This document shows, one piece after another, positions 27,959 through 37,380 of a stretch of DNA of 62,266 nucleotides. The DNA is from Ahrensia sp. Lineage in GTDB: Bacteria; Pseudomonadota; Alphaproteobacteria; Rhizobiales; Rhizobiaceae. The notes below the pieces were generated by a model. That model was given only the letters and a program-made list of their open reading frames with translations, was not told where the DNA came from and did no database searches. How positions within the stretch are numbered: the first letter of the stretch is position 1; every line of letters begins with the position of its first letter. The translations under genes and the position numbers were made by a program. The DNA lies in assembly GCA_002698425.1 (NCBI GenBank), contig NZXU01000049.1, forward strand, positions 1-62,266. The letters are read 5' to 3'.

Positions 27959-29029
27959 ATGATCAATCAGCTTCGAAAGTGGATCGTGCCCGCGGTCGTG
28001 GTCGTTCTGGCGGTCATCGCTTGGTTGGCCTGGCAAAGCTCCGGTAACGATGACCTTCCCGAGGGAATTGCGCGTGGCAATGGCCGTATCGAAGCCGTTG
28101 AAATCGATGTGGCCTCCAAGACGGGCGGCCGTATCGACGAAATCCTGGTCCGGGAAGGCGATCTTGTCGAAGCCGGACAGCCACTGGTGAAATTCGACAC
28201 CCGTCAGATCGAGGCCGCGCTTCGGCAGGCCGAGGCCGAGTTGAAGCGGGCCGAAATCGGCGTGGACACAGCAAAGATCCTCGTGGAGCAGCGCCAAGCG
28301 GAAAAACGCGCCGCCGAAGCAGGCCTCGCGCAACGGAAGGCGGTGAGCAACGCCGCCGAAAGGCAGTATCAGCGCTCGCTGCAATTGAATGAGACGGATG
28401 CCGTTTCCCGGCAGGTGCTGGACGCGCATCAGGCAGAAGCGCTTGGCGCAGCCGCCGCCGTCAGCGCCGCGGAGGCCACCCTGGCGGCTTCCGGCGCAGC
28501 GATCAATTCGGCAGAGGCTTCCGTTATCAACGCCGAGGCGGCGGTGACCGCCGCCGAGGCCATGATCGACAGTATCAATGTCCAGATCGAGGATGCGACA
28601 CTGACCGCGCCGCGCACCGGACGCGTGCAATATCTCGTCGCGCGCGAAGGAGAGGTCGTCGGCGCTGGCGGACGGGTCATCAACCTCGCCGATGTCGGCG
28701 ACGTCTACATGTCGTTCTTTCTGCCCACGTCGCAGGCCGGCCGCATCGGGATCGGGTCGGAGGCGCGTATCGTGCTCGACGCCGCGCCTGACGTCACGAT
28801 TCCGGCTGCGGTGTCGTTTGTGGCGGATGTCGCGCAGTTCACGCCGAGGACGGTCGAGACGGAAATCGAACGCGAAAAGCTGATGTTTCGAATTCGCGCC
28901 CAGATCGACAAGGATCTGCTGCGCAACTACATCGAATATGTGAAGACGGGCCTGCCGGGCGTAACCTATGTCAAGGTCGAACCCGACGCCGAGTTCCCGG
29001 CCGAAATCGAAGACAATCTGGTGCAGTGA
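27959..29029 (+). CDS. HlyD-family membrane fusion protein of an efflux ABC system (YhiI-like)
   Basis: 356 residues. One N-terminal membrane anchor ([18 protein letters not shown]) is followed by the split lipoyl domain ([20 protein letters not shown]) and a long coiled coil rich in Ala and Glu (about residues 80-190, with repeats of the type [11 protein letters not shown]). The beta-barrel region follows ([20 protein letters not shown]). It bridges the inner membrane pump and an outer membrane channel, which is not encoded here. I chose ATG 27959 as the last start before the anchor; its Shine-Dalgarno is weak. The stop overlaps the next start. Confidence 0.88.
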   Translation: MINQLRKWIVPAVVVVLAVIAWLAWQSSGNDDLPEGIARGNGRIEAVEIDVASKTGGRIDEILVREGDLVEAGQPLVKFDTRQIEAALRQAEAELKRAEIGVDTAKILVEQRQAEKRAAEAGLAQRKAVSNAAERQYQRSLQLNETDAVSRQVLDAHQAEALGAAAAVSAAEATLAASGAAINSAEASVINAEAAVTAAEAMIDSINVQIEDATLTAPRTGRVQYLVAREGEVVGAGGRVINLADVGDVYMSFFLPTSQAGRIGIGSEARIVLDAAPDVTIPAAVSFVADVAQFTPRTVETEIEREKLMFRIRAQIDKDLLRNYIEYVKTGLPGVTYVKVEPDAEFPAEIEDNLVQ

Positions 29030-31791
29030 TGAAGAGCGGCGAGGCCGGCACGCCCGCCGATGTCCCTCCGGTCGCCCGGCTGAAGGATGTCGGCCTGTCC
29101 TACAAGGCGACGCGGGCGCTCGACGGCGTCTCGCTGGATGTGCCGTCCGGATGCATGGTCGGGCTGATAGGGCCTGACGGCGTCGGCAAATCGAGCCTGC
29201 TATCGCTCCTGTCCGGTGCGACAGAGATCCAGCAAGGCGAAGTGCATGTTCTCGGCGGCGACATGGCCGACGGCGATCACAGGCACCGCACCTGTCCGCG
29301 CATCGCTTATATGCCGCAGGGTCTGGGCAAGAATCTCTATCCGACGCTCTCGGTCTTCGAGAATGTGGATTTTTTCGGCCGGCTGTTCGGGCACGGCCGG
29401 GCGGAGCGCCACACGCGTATCGTCCATCTTCTCAAGGCGACCGGACTGGCGCCCTTCGCCGACAGGCCGGCCGGCAAGCTGTCCGGCGGCATGAAGCAGA
29501 AGCTCGGTCTGTGCTGCGCCCTGATCCATGATCCCGACCTGTTGATCCTCGACGAGCCGACGACCGGGGTCGATCCCCTGTCGCGCCGCCAGTTCTGGGA
29601 TCTGATCGATGTCATTCGCGCCGGTCGTCCCGGCATGAGCGTGATCGTCGCCACCGCCTATATGGAAGAGGCCAACCGGTTCGACTGGCTGGTTGCGATG
29701 GATGCCGGCCGGGTGCTGGCGACCGGAAGCCCCGGGGAGCTTCTTGAGAAGACCGGCGCGCAGTCGCTCGATGCGGCCTTCGTCGCCTTGCTGCCCGAAG
29801 AGGAGCGCCGAGACCATCATGAGATCGCGATCGCGCCGCACACAGTCGAAGACGGCCAGGACTACGTCATCTCCGCTGACGGCCTGACGATGCGTTTCGG
29901 CAATTTCACCGCCGTCGACAATGTGAGTTTCAGGATCCACGAAGGAGAAATCTTCGGATTCCTGGGATCCAACGGCAGCGGCAAGACCACGACGATGAAA
30001 ATGCTGACCGGCCTGTTGAAGCCGAGTGAGGGCGAGGCGGGGCTGTTCGGCCACAAGGTCGATGTCGGCGACATGTCCGTGCGCAAGCGCATTGGCTATA
30101 TGAGCCAGTCCTTCTCGCTCTACACCGAGTTGACCGTCCGTCAGAACCTCGAGATGCACGGTCGATTGTTCGGCGTCACGGGTGAAAAACTGGCGGGCCG
30201 TGTCGGGGAGATGGCCGACCAGTTCGATCTCGGCGCGGTCATGGACGCGCTGCCGGACGCATTGCCGCTCGGCATCCGTCAACGCCTTTCGCTTGCCGTC
30301 GCGATGATCCATGCCCCGGACATCCTGATTCTCGATGAACCCACTTCGGGCGTCGACCCCGTCGCGCGCGACCGGTTCTGGGAAATCCTCGTGAAACTGT
30401 CGCGCGAGGACAATGTGACGATCTTCATCTCGACCCATTTCATGAACGAGGCGGAACGCTGCGACCGGATATCCCTCATGCATGCGGGCAAGGTGCTGAC
30501 CAGCGACACCCCGGTTGCGATCATCGAAAGCGCCGATGCCGAAACGCTGGAAGACGCGTTCATCGCCTATCTAGAGAAGGCGGACGGGGAGGGGGCTGCA
30601 GCGTTCGACGAGAGCGAGTTTTCGGGGCATGCCGCTGCCCCAGCGCCACGCGGGCCTGCCCGCTTTTTCAGCCTGCAGCGCATGTTCAGCTACAGCCGGC
30701 GCGAATGGCTCGAGGTCCGGCGCGATCCCATCCGCGGCGTCCTCGCGACGCTCGGAAGCGTCCTGCTGATGTTCGTTATCGGTTACGGCATCAACATGGA
30801 TGTCGAGAACCTGACCTTCGCCGTGCTCGACCACGACCAGACGGCGCTGAGCCGCGATTATGTCGCGCAGATTTCCGGGTCTCGCTATTTCGACGAGCAG
30901 GCGCCATTGACCGGTTACGAGGATATCGACGAACGAATGCGCAGGGGCGAGCTCGGGCTGGCGCTGGAAATTCCGCCCGGTTTCGCCCGCAATGTCGAAC
31001 GCGGCCGCAATGTAGAGATCGGCGCCTGGATCGATGGGGCGATGCCGATGCGCGCCGAGACGATCTCGGGCTATGTGCAAGGCATGCATAATTGGTGGAT
31101 CGTCGAAAGGACGCGGGAATTGTTTGGCGACGATGCGGTCGTCGGTGATTTCTCGCTCGAGACCCGCTTTCGCTACAACCCCGATCTCGAAAGCCTGGAA
31201 TCGATGGCGCCGGGGGTCATCCCCATGCTGCTTCTGATGATCCCGGCGATGCTGACGGCGCTCAGCGTGGTGCGGGAAAAGGAACTGGGCTCTATCGTCA
31301 ATCTCTATGTCACCCCGGTGGGCCGACTGGAATTCTTGCTCGGCAAGCAGGCGCCCTATGTCGCGCTGGCGATGTTCAATTTCGCGCTGCTTGTACTCGC
31401 CGCCGTCTTTGTCTTCGGCGTGCCAATAACCGGGAGCCTCGTCACGCTGACCGCCGCCGCCTTCCTTTTCGTGATCATCTCCACGGCGATGGGGCTGCTG
31501 GTCTCGACTTTCACTAAGAGCCAGATAGCAGCGATCTTCGTGGCCGCGATCCTGGCAGTGGTGCCGGCCACGCAGTTTTCCGGCCTGGTCGATCCGGTTT
31601 CGTCACTCGAGGGCGCCGGCGCGCTGATCGGTCGGATCTATCCGATGAGCCACTTCGTGACGATCGCGCGCGGGACCTTTTCCAAGGGGCTCGGGTTTTC
31701 CGACCTGCAGGCCTATTTCATTCCGCTGATCATCGCGATCCCGCTGATGATCGCCGCGACGGCGCTGCTGACGCGCAAACAGGCGAAGTGA
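29029..31791 (+). CDS. ABC exporter with two ATPase domains fused to an ABC-2 permease (RbbA/YhiH-like)
   Basis: 920 residues. ATPase 1 (about 15-240) has [26 protein letters not shown] and [13 protein letters not shown]. ATPase 2 (about 275-505) has [14 protein letters not shown], the altered signature [15 protein letters not shown] usual in this family, and [13 protein letters not shown]. From about 545 a membrane domain follows, with one helix, a periplasmic part and five or so C-terminal helices. E. coli RbbA has the same layout and was first described as ribosome-associated. With the fusion protein and the next permease it forms a tripartite drug or small-molecule pump. Confidence 0.9.
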   Translation: MKSGEAGTPADVPPVARLKDVGLSYKATRALDGVSLDVPSGCMVGLIGPDGVGKSSLLSLLSGATEIQQGEVHVLGGDMADGDHRHRTCPRIAYMPQGLGKNLYPTLSVFENVDFFGRLFGHGRAERHTRIVHLLKATGLAPFADRPAGKLSGGMKQKLGLCCALIHDPDLLILDEPTTGVDPLSRRQFWDLIDVIRAGRPGMSVIVATAYMEEANRFDWLVAMDAGRVLATGSPGELLEKTGAQSLDAAFVALLPEEERRDHHEIAIAPHTVEDGQDYVISADGLTMRFGNFTAVDNVSFRIHEGEIFGFLGSNGSGKTTTMKMLTGLLKPSEGEAGLFGHKVDVGDMSVRKRIGYMSQSFSLYTELTVRQNLEMHGRLFGVTGEKLAGRVGEMADQFDLGAVMDALPDALPLGIRQRLSLAVAMIHAPDILILDEPTSGVDPVARDRFWEILVKLSREDNVTIFISTHFMNEAERCDRISLMHAGKVLTSDTPVAIIESADAETLEDAFIAYLEKADGEGAAAFDESEFSGHAAAPAPRGPARFFSLQRMFSYSRREWLEVRRDPIRGVLATLGSVLLMFVIGYGINMDVENLTFAVLDHDQTALSRDYVAQISGSRYFDEQAPLTGYEDIDERMRRGELGLALEIPPGFARNVERGRNVEIGAWIDGAMPMRAETISGYVQGMHNWWIVERTRELFGDDAVVGDFSLETRFRYNPDLESLESMAPGVIPMLLLMIPAMLTALSVVREKELGSIVNLYVTPVGRLEFLLGKQAPYVALAMFNFALLVLAAVFVFGVPITGSLVTLTAAAFLFVIISTAMGLLVSTFTKSQIAAIFVAAILAVVPATQFSGLVDPVSSLEGAGALIGRIYPMSHFVTIARGTFSKGLGFSDLQAYFIPLIIAIPLMIAATALLTRKQAK

Positions 31792-31794
31792 CGC

Positions 31795-32910
31795 ATGAAC
31801 ACGCTCGCCAACATCTTCCATCTCGGGATCAAGGAGCTGCGCAGCCTGTGGCGCGATCCGGTCCTGCTGATATTCGTCGTCTTCACCTTTCCCGCAGCGA
31901 TCTATTCGTCCGCCAGTTCAGCGCCCGAAACGCTGAACAACGCTCCCATAGCCATCGTGGACGAGGATCGGTCACCGCTGACGCGGAGCATCATCGACGC
32001 TTTCTATCCGCCCTATTTCACGCCGCCGGCGCTGATCGACCGCGCCGAGATGGATGCGCGCATGGATGCCGGGATCGACACCTTCGCCCTCGATATCCCG
32101 TCTGGATTCCAGGAAGACCTGCTGGCCGGCAAATCGCCAACGATCCAGCTCAATGTCGACGCGACCCGGATGACCCAGGCCTTTTCCGGCTCGGGTTACG
32201 TTCAAAACATCGTTCACAACGAGGTCTCGCGTTACCTCCAGCGGCACGCGAGCCAAAATGCCGGGCAGGTCGAGCTGGTCCTGCGGGCGCGGTTCAATCC
32301 GGCGCTGGATCCGTCCTGGTTCGCAGCCGTCACCCAGGTCGTGTCGCTGATCTCGCTGCTGGCGATGGTGCTGACGGGAGCGGCGCTCATTCGCGAGCGC
32401 GAACACGGCACGATCGAACACCTGCTCGTGATGCCGGTTACCGCGTTCGAGATCATGACCGCCAAGATCTGGTCGATGGGGCTGGTCGTGCTCGGCGTCG
32501 TCACCTTCTCGCTGGTCTTCGTCATCCAGGGACTTCTGCAAATTCCGATACTGGGATCGGTTCCCCTGTTCCTCGCCGGAGCCGCTCTCGAGATTTTCGC
32601 CGTCACCTCGATGGGCATCTTCCTCGCCACCATGGCCGGATCGATGCCGCAATTCGGCATGCTAATGATCCTGGTGATGCTGCCGCTGCAGGTCCTGTCA
32701 GGCGCTATGACGCCGCGCGAAAGCATGCCGGATTTTGTTCGCCATCTGATGCTGGCCGCTCCCGACACGCATTTCAACATCATGGCGCAGGCCGTGTTGT
32801 TCCGCGGCGCCGGTGTAGAGATTGTCTGGCCGCAATTGCTGGCCCTGACGGCGATCGGCGGCATCCTCTTCCTATTCGCACTGCGCCGCTTTCGGGCCTT
32901 CCTGAAGTAA
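31795..32910 (+). CDS. ABC-2 type permease (YhhJ-like)
   Basis: 371 residues. An N-terminal helix (LLIFVVFTFPAAIYSSAS) is followed by a large periplasmic loop and about five C-terminal helices. The conserved LIREREHGTIEHLLVMPVTA block marks the ABC2 membrane family. It starts four bases after the previous stop. It is the second membrane half of the pump, pairing with the fused permease. Confidence 0.9.
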   Translation: MNTLANIFHLGIKELRSLWRDPVLLIFVVFTFPAAIYSSASSAPETLNNAPIAIVDEDRSPLTRSIIDAFYPPYFTPPALIDRAEMDARMDAGIDTFALDIPSGFQEDLLAGKSPTIQLNVDATRMTQAFSGSGYVQNIVHNEVSRYLQRHASQNAGQVELVLRARFNPALDPSWFAAVTQVVSLISLLAMVLTGAALIREREHGTIEHLLVMPVTAFEIMTAKIWSMGLVVLGVVTFSLVFVIQGLLQIPILGSVPLFLAGAALEIFAVTSMGIFLATMAGSMPQFGMLMILVMLPLQVLSGAMTPRESMPDFVRHLMLAAPDTHFNIMAQAVLFRGAGVEIVWPQLLALTAIGGILFLFALRRFRAFLK

Positions 32911-32918
32911 GACGTTCC

Positions 32919-32933
32919 GCCGGCGATGCCGGC
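32919..32933 (+). terminator. Short hairpin after the efflux operon
   Basis: GCCGGC pairs with GCCGGC over a GAT loop, nine bases after the permease stop. The stem is short and no U-tract follows; it is a weak terminator candidate. Confidence 0.4.
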
Positions 32934-33038
32934 TTCCCGGACCGTGGGCTCACCTGATTTGTGTCTGGCAGGCTCGGGTTCTCGTCTGCCGCTCGCAACG
33001 CACCTTCAATTGCGGGAAACAGGAAAATTGACGCGTAA

Positions 33039-33070
33039 ATAATGCATCATCCATGTGTCAACAGTTGACA
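33039..33070. promoter_or_regulatory. Two operator-like sites before the PrpB-like lyase gene
   Basis: ATAATGCATCAT at 33039-33050 differs by one base from the palindrome ATAATGCATTAT found before other operons of this region. Six bases on, TGTCAACAGTTGACA (33056-33070) is a perfect 7-1-7 palindrome related to the second motif (YTGTNNACAR). Both lie 50-80 bases before the gene and fit GntR/FCD operators. Confidence 0.6.
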
Positions 33071-33120
33071 AGCATTGCTCTCGACGCTTAGCTTTCGGAT
33101 ACGAAATTGCGGAAGTCAAA

Positions 33121-34035
33121 ATGTTGCAGAACGCTGATCCCCAATCGAAAAATGCCGGACACGATGACATCGCGGAGCGCCGCGTGGCGTTACGGTCGCT
33201 CGTCGCCGAAAGAGGAGCGGCGCTGCTTCCCGGCGCGGCCAATGCATTGTCGGCGCGCATCATCGAGGATCTGGGATTTCGCGCCGTCTATCTGACAGGG
33301 GCCGGGCTGACGAACACGCATCTGGGATTGCCGGATCTGGGACTGGTGACCGCGACGGAGGTTGTGGAGACCACCGCCCGCATCAGCGATGTGTGCCGCC
33401 TGCCGCTGATCGTCGATATGGATACCGGCTTCGGCAACGCCCTGAACGCCTATCACACGGTGCGCAATCTCGAGCGCGCCGGCGCCGCGGGCATCCAGAT
33501 CGAAGACCAGATCTTTCCGAAGAAATGCGGACATTTCTCGGGGAAGGGGGTCGTACCGATCGACGAGATGCTCGGCAAGCTGAAGGCCAGCCTCGACGCG
33601 CGGCGCGACGAGAACACGATGATCATCGCCCGCACGGATGCGCGTGCCGTCGAAGGCTTCGAGGCCGCCATGGAACGCGCCCACAAGATGGCGGAGGTCG
33701 GCGCAGACATCCTCTTCGTCGAGGCGCCGGAAAGCCTTGAGGAAATCAAGGCGATCGGCGCCCTGCCGACACCGCAACTGGTGAACCTGGTCGTCGGCGG
33801 TCGCACGCCGATGGTCGAGCTTGCCGACCTGAAGGAAGCCGGGTTCTCTTTCGTCCTCTATGCGAATGCGGCGCTGCAGGCGTCGGTCAAGGCCATGCAG
33901 GATGTGCTGGGCTCGCTGTACAAGGTTGGGTCGCTCGCCGAAGTCGAGGACAGGCTGGCGACGTTCACCGAGAGACAGCGGATCGTCGGCAAGCCTGAAA
34001 TCGACGCCTTGTCGCAGCGATATGAAGGCGCCTGA
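33121..34035 (+). CDS. Isocitrate lyase/PEP mutase-family C-C lyase (PrpB / 2,3-dimethylmalate lyase-like)
   Basis: 304 residues. The family splits 2-methylisocitrate, 2,3-dimethylmalate or oxaloacetate-type acids to a keto acid plus a carboxylate. The catalytic loop KKCGHFSGK (Cys136) is present. It distinguishes lyases from the Cys-less mutases and hydrolases. The magnesium site is in VDMDTGFGN (Asp99, Asp101), and IQIEDQIFPKKCGH is typical. I chose ATG 33121 because an earlier in-frame start at 33055 would run through the operator sites. It is followed 29 bases on by a PrpF-type isomerase. True substrate unknown; candidates are alkyl-malates or alkyl-isocitrates. Confidence 0.88.
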   Translation: MLQNADPQSKNAGHDDIAERRVALRSLVAERGAALLPGAANALSARIIEDLGFRAVYLTGAGLTNTHLGLPDLGLVTATEVVETTARISDVCRLPLIVDMDTGFGNALNAYHTVRNLERAGAAGIQIEDQIFPKKCGHFSGKGVVPIDEMLGKLKASLDARRDENTMIIARTDARAVEGFEAAMERAHKMAEVGADILFVEAPESLEEIKAIGALPTPQLVNLVVGGRTPMVELADLKEAGFSFVLYANAALQASVKAMQDVLGSLYKVGSLAEVEDRLATFTERQRIVGKPEIDALSQRYEGA

Positions 34036-34064
34036 CGAAAAGGCGATCAACGGAGCGGTAAGCG

Positions 34065-35207
34065 ATGAGCCTGCGTGACGTGCCGGCATTGTTCATGCGA
34101 GGCGGGACATCGAAGGCGCTCGTCTTCGACATCAAAGACCTGCCTGAAGACCGCGCCGACTGGGACCGCATCTTCCTGTCCGCCATGGGCTCGCCCGATC
34201 CGAACATGCGCCAGCTCGACGGGATGGGCGGGGGGCTCTCCTCGCTGTCCAAGATCTGCGTCGTCGGGCCCGCGAGCCGCGCGGACGCGGATGTCGATTA
34301 TACGTTCGGGCAGGTGTCGATCGACGGACAGAGCGTGGACTATGCAGGCAACTGCGGAAACATGGTGTCGGCCATGGGGCCAGCGGCGCTCGAATTCGGC
34401 TATGTGGCGCGGCCTCCCGGCGATCAAGTGCGCATCCGCGTCCACAATACCAATACCGGCAAGCTGATCGTCAGCAGGTTTCCGGTGCATGACGGCTTGC
34501 TCGATCCCCATGGCGATCTCGCGATCGACGGGGTCGCCGGGACCGCTGCGCCGATCAGGCTCGAATTCATGGAGCCGGGGGGCGCCAAGACCGGCAACCT
34601 GCTGCCTTCGCGGTCACCGGTGGACGAACTGGTCCTGCCGGACGGGCGGCGTTATCAGGCAAGCCTTGTCGATGCGGCCAATCCTTGCGTATTCGTCGCG
34701 GCGGAAGCGCTCGACAAGACCGGTACGGAACATCCGGAGGCCCTGGCGGCCGACGGCGACTTCATACAGACGATGGAACTCATCCGGTGCGCCGGGCAGG
34801 TCCGGATGGGCATGTCCGCGGACATGGAGGCGGCGGCTGAGATGCGCGCCATCCCCAAGGTGGCGATTGTCGCGGAACCGCAGCCGATGGAGACGATCTC
34901 CGGCGGGGAAATCCGGGCGGAGGCTATGGATATCGTCGTGCGCATGCTGTCGATGGAACAACCGCACAGGGCCGTCCCGATCACCGGGGCGATCTGCCTT
35001 GCGATCGCCTGCCGGATCCCCGGATCGATCCCGGCGACGCTGTGCGCGGGGTCGGAGGGGCCGCTGACGCTGGCGCATCCTTCGGGCACGATCCTGGTCG
35101 ATTCCGACGTCGTGTCCGGCGACGACGGCCTGCCGCACGCCGTGAGCGGCACCGTCTACCGAACGGCCAGAAAACTGTTCACCGGACGCGTGCATTACAG
35201 AGACTAG
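34065..35207 (+). CDS. PrpF-family isomerase (aconitate / methylitaconate / oxalomesaconate isomerase type)
   Basis: 380 residues. The family moves a double bond in unsaturated di- and tricarboxylates through a Lys/Cys pair. FMRGGTSKALVF (Lys17) and AGNCGNMVSAMGPAA (Cys97) carry the expected residues. GGLSSLSKICVVG is also typical. Members act on methylaconitate (PrpF), methylitaconate (Mii) or oxalomesaconate (GalD). Pairing with a lyase of the PrpB/dimethylmalate-lyase class points to an alkylated substrate. No aconitase-type hydratase lies beside it; the PrpD-family protein at 39916 may fill that step. Confidence 0.9.
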   Translation: MSLRDVPALFMRGGTSKALVFDIKDLPEDRADWDRIFLSAMGSPDPNMRQLDGMGGGLSSLSKICVVGPASRADADVDYTFGQVSIDGQSVDYAGNCGNMVSAMGPAALEFGYVARPPGDQVRIRVHNTNTGKLIVSRFPVHDGLLDPHGDLAIDGVAGTAAPIRLEFMEPGGAKTGNLLPSRSPVDELVLPDGRRYQASLVDAANPCVFVAAEALDKTGTEHPEALAADGDFIQTMELIRCAGQVRMGMSADMEAAAEMRAIPKVAIVAEPQPMETISGGEIRAEAMDIVVRMLSMEQPHRAVPITGAICLAIACRIPGSIPATLCAGSEGPLTLAHPSGTILVDSDVVSGDDGLPHAVSGTVYRTARKLFTGRVHYRD

Positions 35208-35369
35208 CTCGGCTGAGCCCATGCGTAATGGCAATCCTGAGATTAGCGCTTAAGACCGCTGAAAAAGGGTTCTGTCTCTCTTTCGTCATGCCAGGGGCGC
35301 TGCAGGCGCAACCCGGCATTCAGAGCCGCGGCGCTTCAGGATCTTGGCCGGAACGATGAAGGTCTTCTC

Positions 35370-35425
35370 GCGATCAAGGACTTGATCGCTGCTGGATCCC
35401 GGGTTCCGCTGCGCGGCCCCGGGAT
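35370..35425. repeat. REP-like palindromic unit
   Basis: GCGATCAAG (35370-35378) and CTTGATCGC (35381-35389) pair perfectly. Directly after, ATCCCGGG (35396-35403) and CCCGGGAT (35418-35425) pair with further GC pairing inside. The second part resembles short 'ggatcccgggt...cccgggatgac' repeats that I recall as scattered between genes of many rhizobial genomes. A single copy is seen here, so the repeat status is inferred. Confidence 0.4.
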
Positions 35426-35491
35426 GACGTGGAGGAGGCTTCGCCCGTTAACAGTGCCGGATTTGGCGTTACGGGTTCTGCGAAATGAACG

Positions 35492-35515
35492 GAGGCCGCG
35501 AAATTCCGCGGCCTC
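35492..35515. terminator. Terminator hairpin for the TcuA-like gene
   Basis: GAGGCCGCG and CGCGGCCTC form a perfect 9-bp stem with a 6-base loop. It lies 25 bases beyond the stop of the minus-strand flavoprotein gene. T-rich bases flank it on the plus side (TCTTTT). It may end transcripts from both directions. Confidence 0.6.
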
Positions 35516-35540
35516 TTGGTGTCTTTTATTGATTTGCCGC

Positions 35541-37040
35541 CTAGGCGGCTGCCTCCGCGGAGGCGCCGACATAGTCGGCGGCGCTTTCGCCGGCCAGCTT
35601 GCCGAAGACCGAGCCCGACATCAGCCCGGTGCCGCCGGGATAGTTCTCGTAGAAGAGGCCGCCCACCAGTTCGCCCGCAGCATAGAGGCCCGGAATGGAC
35701 TGGTCGGTCATGTCCTGAACCTCGCCCCGCGTATTGATCTGCAGCCCGCCGAAAGTGAAGGTGATACCCGTTGTCGTGACGAAGGCGACATAGGGCGGCT
35801 TGTCGATCGGCAGGGCCCAGTTCGACTTCGGCGGCGTGATGCCGGTGGTTGTCTTGCCGTCGAGGATGGCGGGATTGTAGTCTTGGTCGCCACAGGCCGC
35901 ATTGTATTCGGAAATGGTTTTGACCAGCTTCTCCGGATCGAGCTCCAGCTGCTCGGCGAGCCCTTCGATCGTGTCCGATTCCGCCTTGGTCACTTCCTTG
36001 ATGCGGTATTCGTCGCGAAGGCGGTGGACGGTCTGCTGGTCGAAGATCTGGATCGCGGTGCGCTGCGGCTGCGCCATGATCTCCCGGCCGAATTTCGCGT
36101 AGGTGAGATTGCGGTAATCCTCGCCCTCGTCGACGAAGCGTTCGCAGTCGGTATTGACCATGATGCCGAGCGGGTAGGAGTGTTTCTGGAAATTGTCGAG
36201 CACCCAGCGATCGCCATAGGGCGGGGCGGAGATGTCCCATTCGCAGGCATGGCAGCTGGACCAGTTGCCATAGGGCTTCGCGCCGATGTCGAGCGCCATC
36301 TTGATGCCTTCGCCCATATTGTGACGGGTTCCGCGCACGCGGCACAGATCCCAGCCGGGGCCGAGATAGCGCACGCGCATCTCCGGATTCGATTCGAAAC
36401 CGCCGCAGGCGAGGATGATCGCCTTCGCCTCGATCTCGCCGTAGCCATCCTTCGTGCGCGTGCGCACGCCGGTGACTGTGCGGTCCGGGGACTGGATAAG
36501 CCCGATCGCCGCCGTGCCGTAGCGAATGTCGATCCCGAGCTTCTCGGCGCGGGCGAGTTCCGCCTCGACGAGGCCTGCGCCGCCGCCGACCGCCTCGATA
36601 TTCACACCGCCATAGAAATGGTGCTTGCCGTCGACGAGATAGGACTGGCGGCCGAACATGGGTACGAAGCGGATATTGTGGCTGCGCAGCCAGGCCATGG
36701 TCGGGCGCGAACGGTCCACCAGCAAATTGGCGAGGTCGTCGTCCGACTGGAAGCGCGTGACCTCCATCAACTGCTCGTAGAAGAACCTGCGGCTATGGGG
36801 CGGCAGCACGATCTGATCGCGCTCCGCATCCGACAGATCGGTCAGGATATCCTGCGAGACGTCGTCGAGGCCTTCATGGGCGAAGCGGAAGCCGCCGGCC
36901 GTGAAATAGGAGTTCCCGCCTTTTTCATCTTCCGGCGCACGCTCCAGCACGAGGACCCGGGCGCCGTTTTCGCGCGCGGAAAGCGCGGCGCACAGGGCGG
37001 CGTTGCCGGCTCCGACGACGATGACATCATGTTTGCTCAC
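35541..37040 (-). CDS. FAD-dependent dehydrogenase, tricarballylate dehydrogenase (TcuA)-like
   Basis: 499 residues of the fumarate reductase/succinate dehydrogenase flavoprotein family. The FAD site is VIVVGAGNAALCAALSA with VLVLERAPE. The substrate-side block is GGNSYFTAGGFRFAHEG, close to TcuA, which turns tricarballylate into cis-aconitate. The C-terminal block is GLYAAGELVGGLFYENYPGG. No TcuB partner (iron-sulfur/membrane) is seen in this window, so the electron acceptor is unclear. It is divergent from the aldehyde dehydrogenase operon and shares its operator region. It probably introduces a C=C bond into the unknown carboxylate. Confidence 0.85.
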   Translation of the reverse strand: MSKHDVIVVGAGNAALCAALSARENGARVLVLERAPEDEKGGNSYFTAGGFRFAHEGLDDVSQDILTDLSDAERDQIVLPPHSRRFFYEQLMEVTRFQSDDDLANLLVDRSRPTMAWLRSHNIRFVPMFGRQSYLVDGKHHFYGGVNIEAVGGGAGLVEAELARAEKLGIDIRYGTAAIGLIQSPDRTVTGVRTRTKDGYGEIEAKAIILACGGFESNPEMRVRYLGPGWDLCRVRGTRHNMGEGIKMALDIGAKPYGNWSSCHACEWDISAPPYGDRWVLDNFQKHSYPLGIMVNTDCERFVDEGEDYRNLTYAKFGREIMAQPQRTAIQIFDQQTVHRLRDEYRIKEVTKAESDTIEGLAEQLELDPEKLVKTISEYNAACGDQDYNPAILDGKTTTGITPPKSNWALPIDKPPYVAFVTTTGITFTFGGLQINTRGEVQDMTDQSIPGLYAAGELVGGLFYENYPGGTGLMSGSVFGKLAGESAADYVGASAEAAA

Positions 37041-37380
37041 CAGTTTCTCTCCCGTTTTCCCTCCGCCATCGGTTGGCGGACTGCCGTTTCATGTCTTCTA
37101 CTAGATTGTAGACAGTTATCAGTCAACATATGAAACGGCGCCGCGACGTGACCGGACAGGGCGATCGTCAACCTACGTCATCGCGGAACGGCAGTGTAGC
37201 GTTTTCACTCATTTAATGCATTATTTTTGCGCTCAGGCCTTGCGGCTTTCTCCTGTGAGGAGAATTCTACCGTTCAGAAGGCATAAAAGTGCCATAACGA
37301 CGGGTAAAGCGCATTTAGTAAACTGTTGACATTATATCTTCGTTCCGGCAGCTATGGCGTGACGATTGGGAGAGGAACGC
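37041..37380. promoter_or_regulatory. Divergent promoter region with both operator motifs
   Basis: The gap between the TcuA-like gene and the aldehyde dehydrogenase operon carries TTGTAGACAG (37106-37115), the palindrome TAATGCATTA (37214-37223, in TTAATGCATTAT) and CTGTTGACA (37323-37331; its TTGACA may also be a -35). The same elements recur in other gaps of this region. No gene is seen. Confidence 0.6.

Larger units (their letters stand above)
35208..35540. other. Intergenic region with palindromic elements
   Basis: No gene is seen in these 333 bases. It holds three inverted repeats, listed separately where strong: a 9-2-9 palindrome at 35370-35389, an ATCCCGGG/CCCGGGAT repeat at 35396-35425 and a terminator-like hairpin at 35492-35515. 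The first half (about 35210-35360) has no clear signal. Confidence 0.5.
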
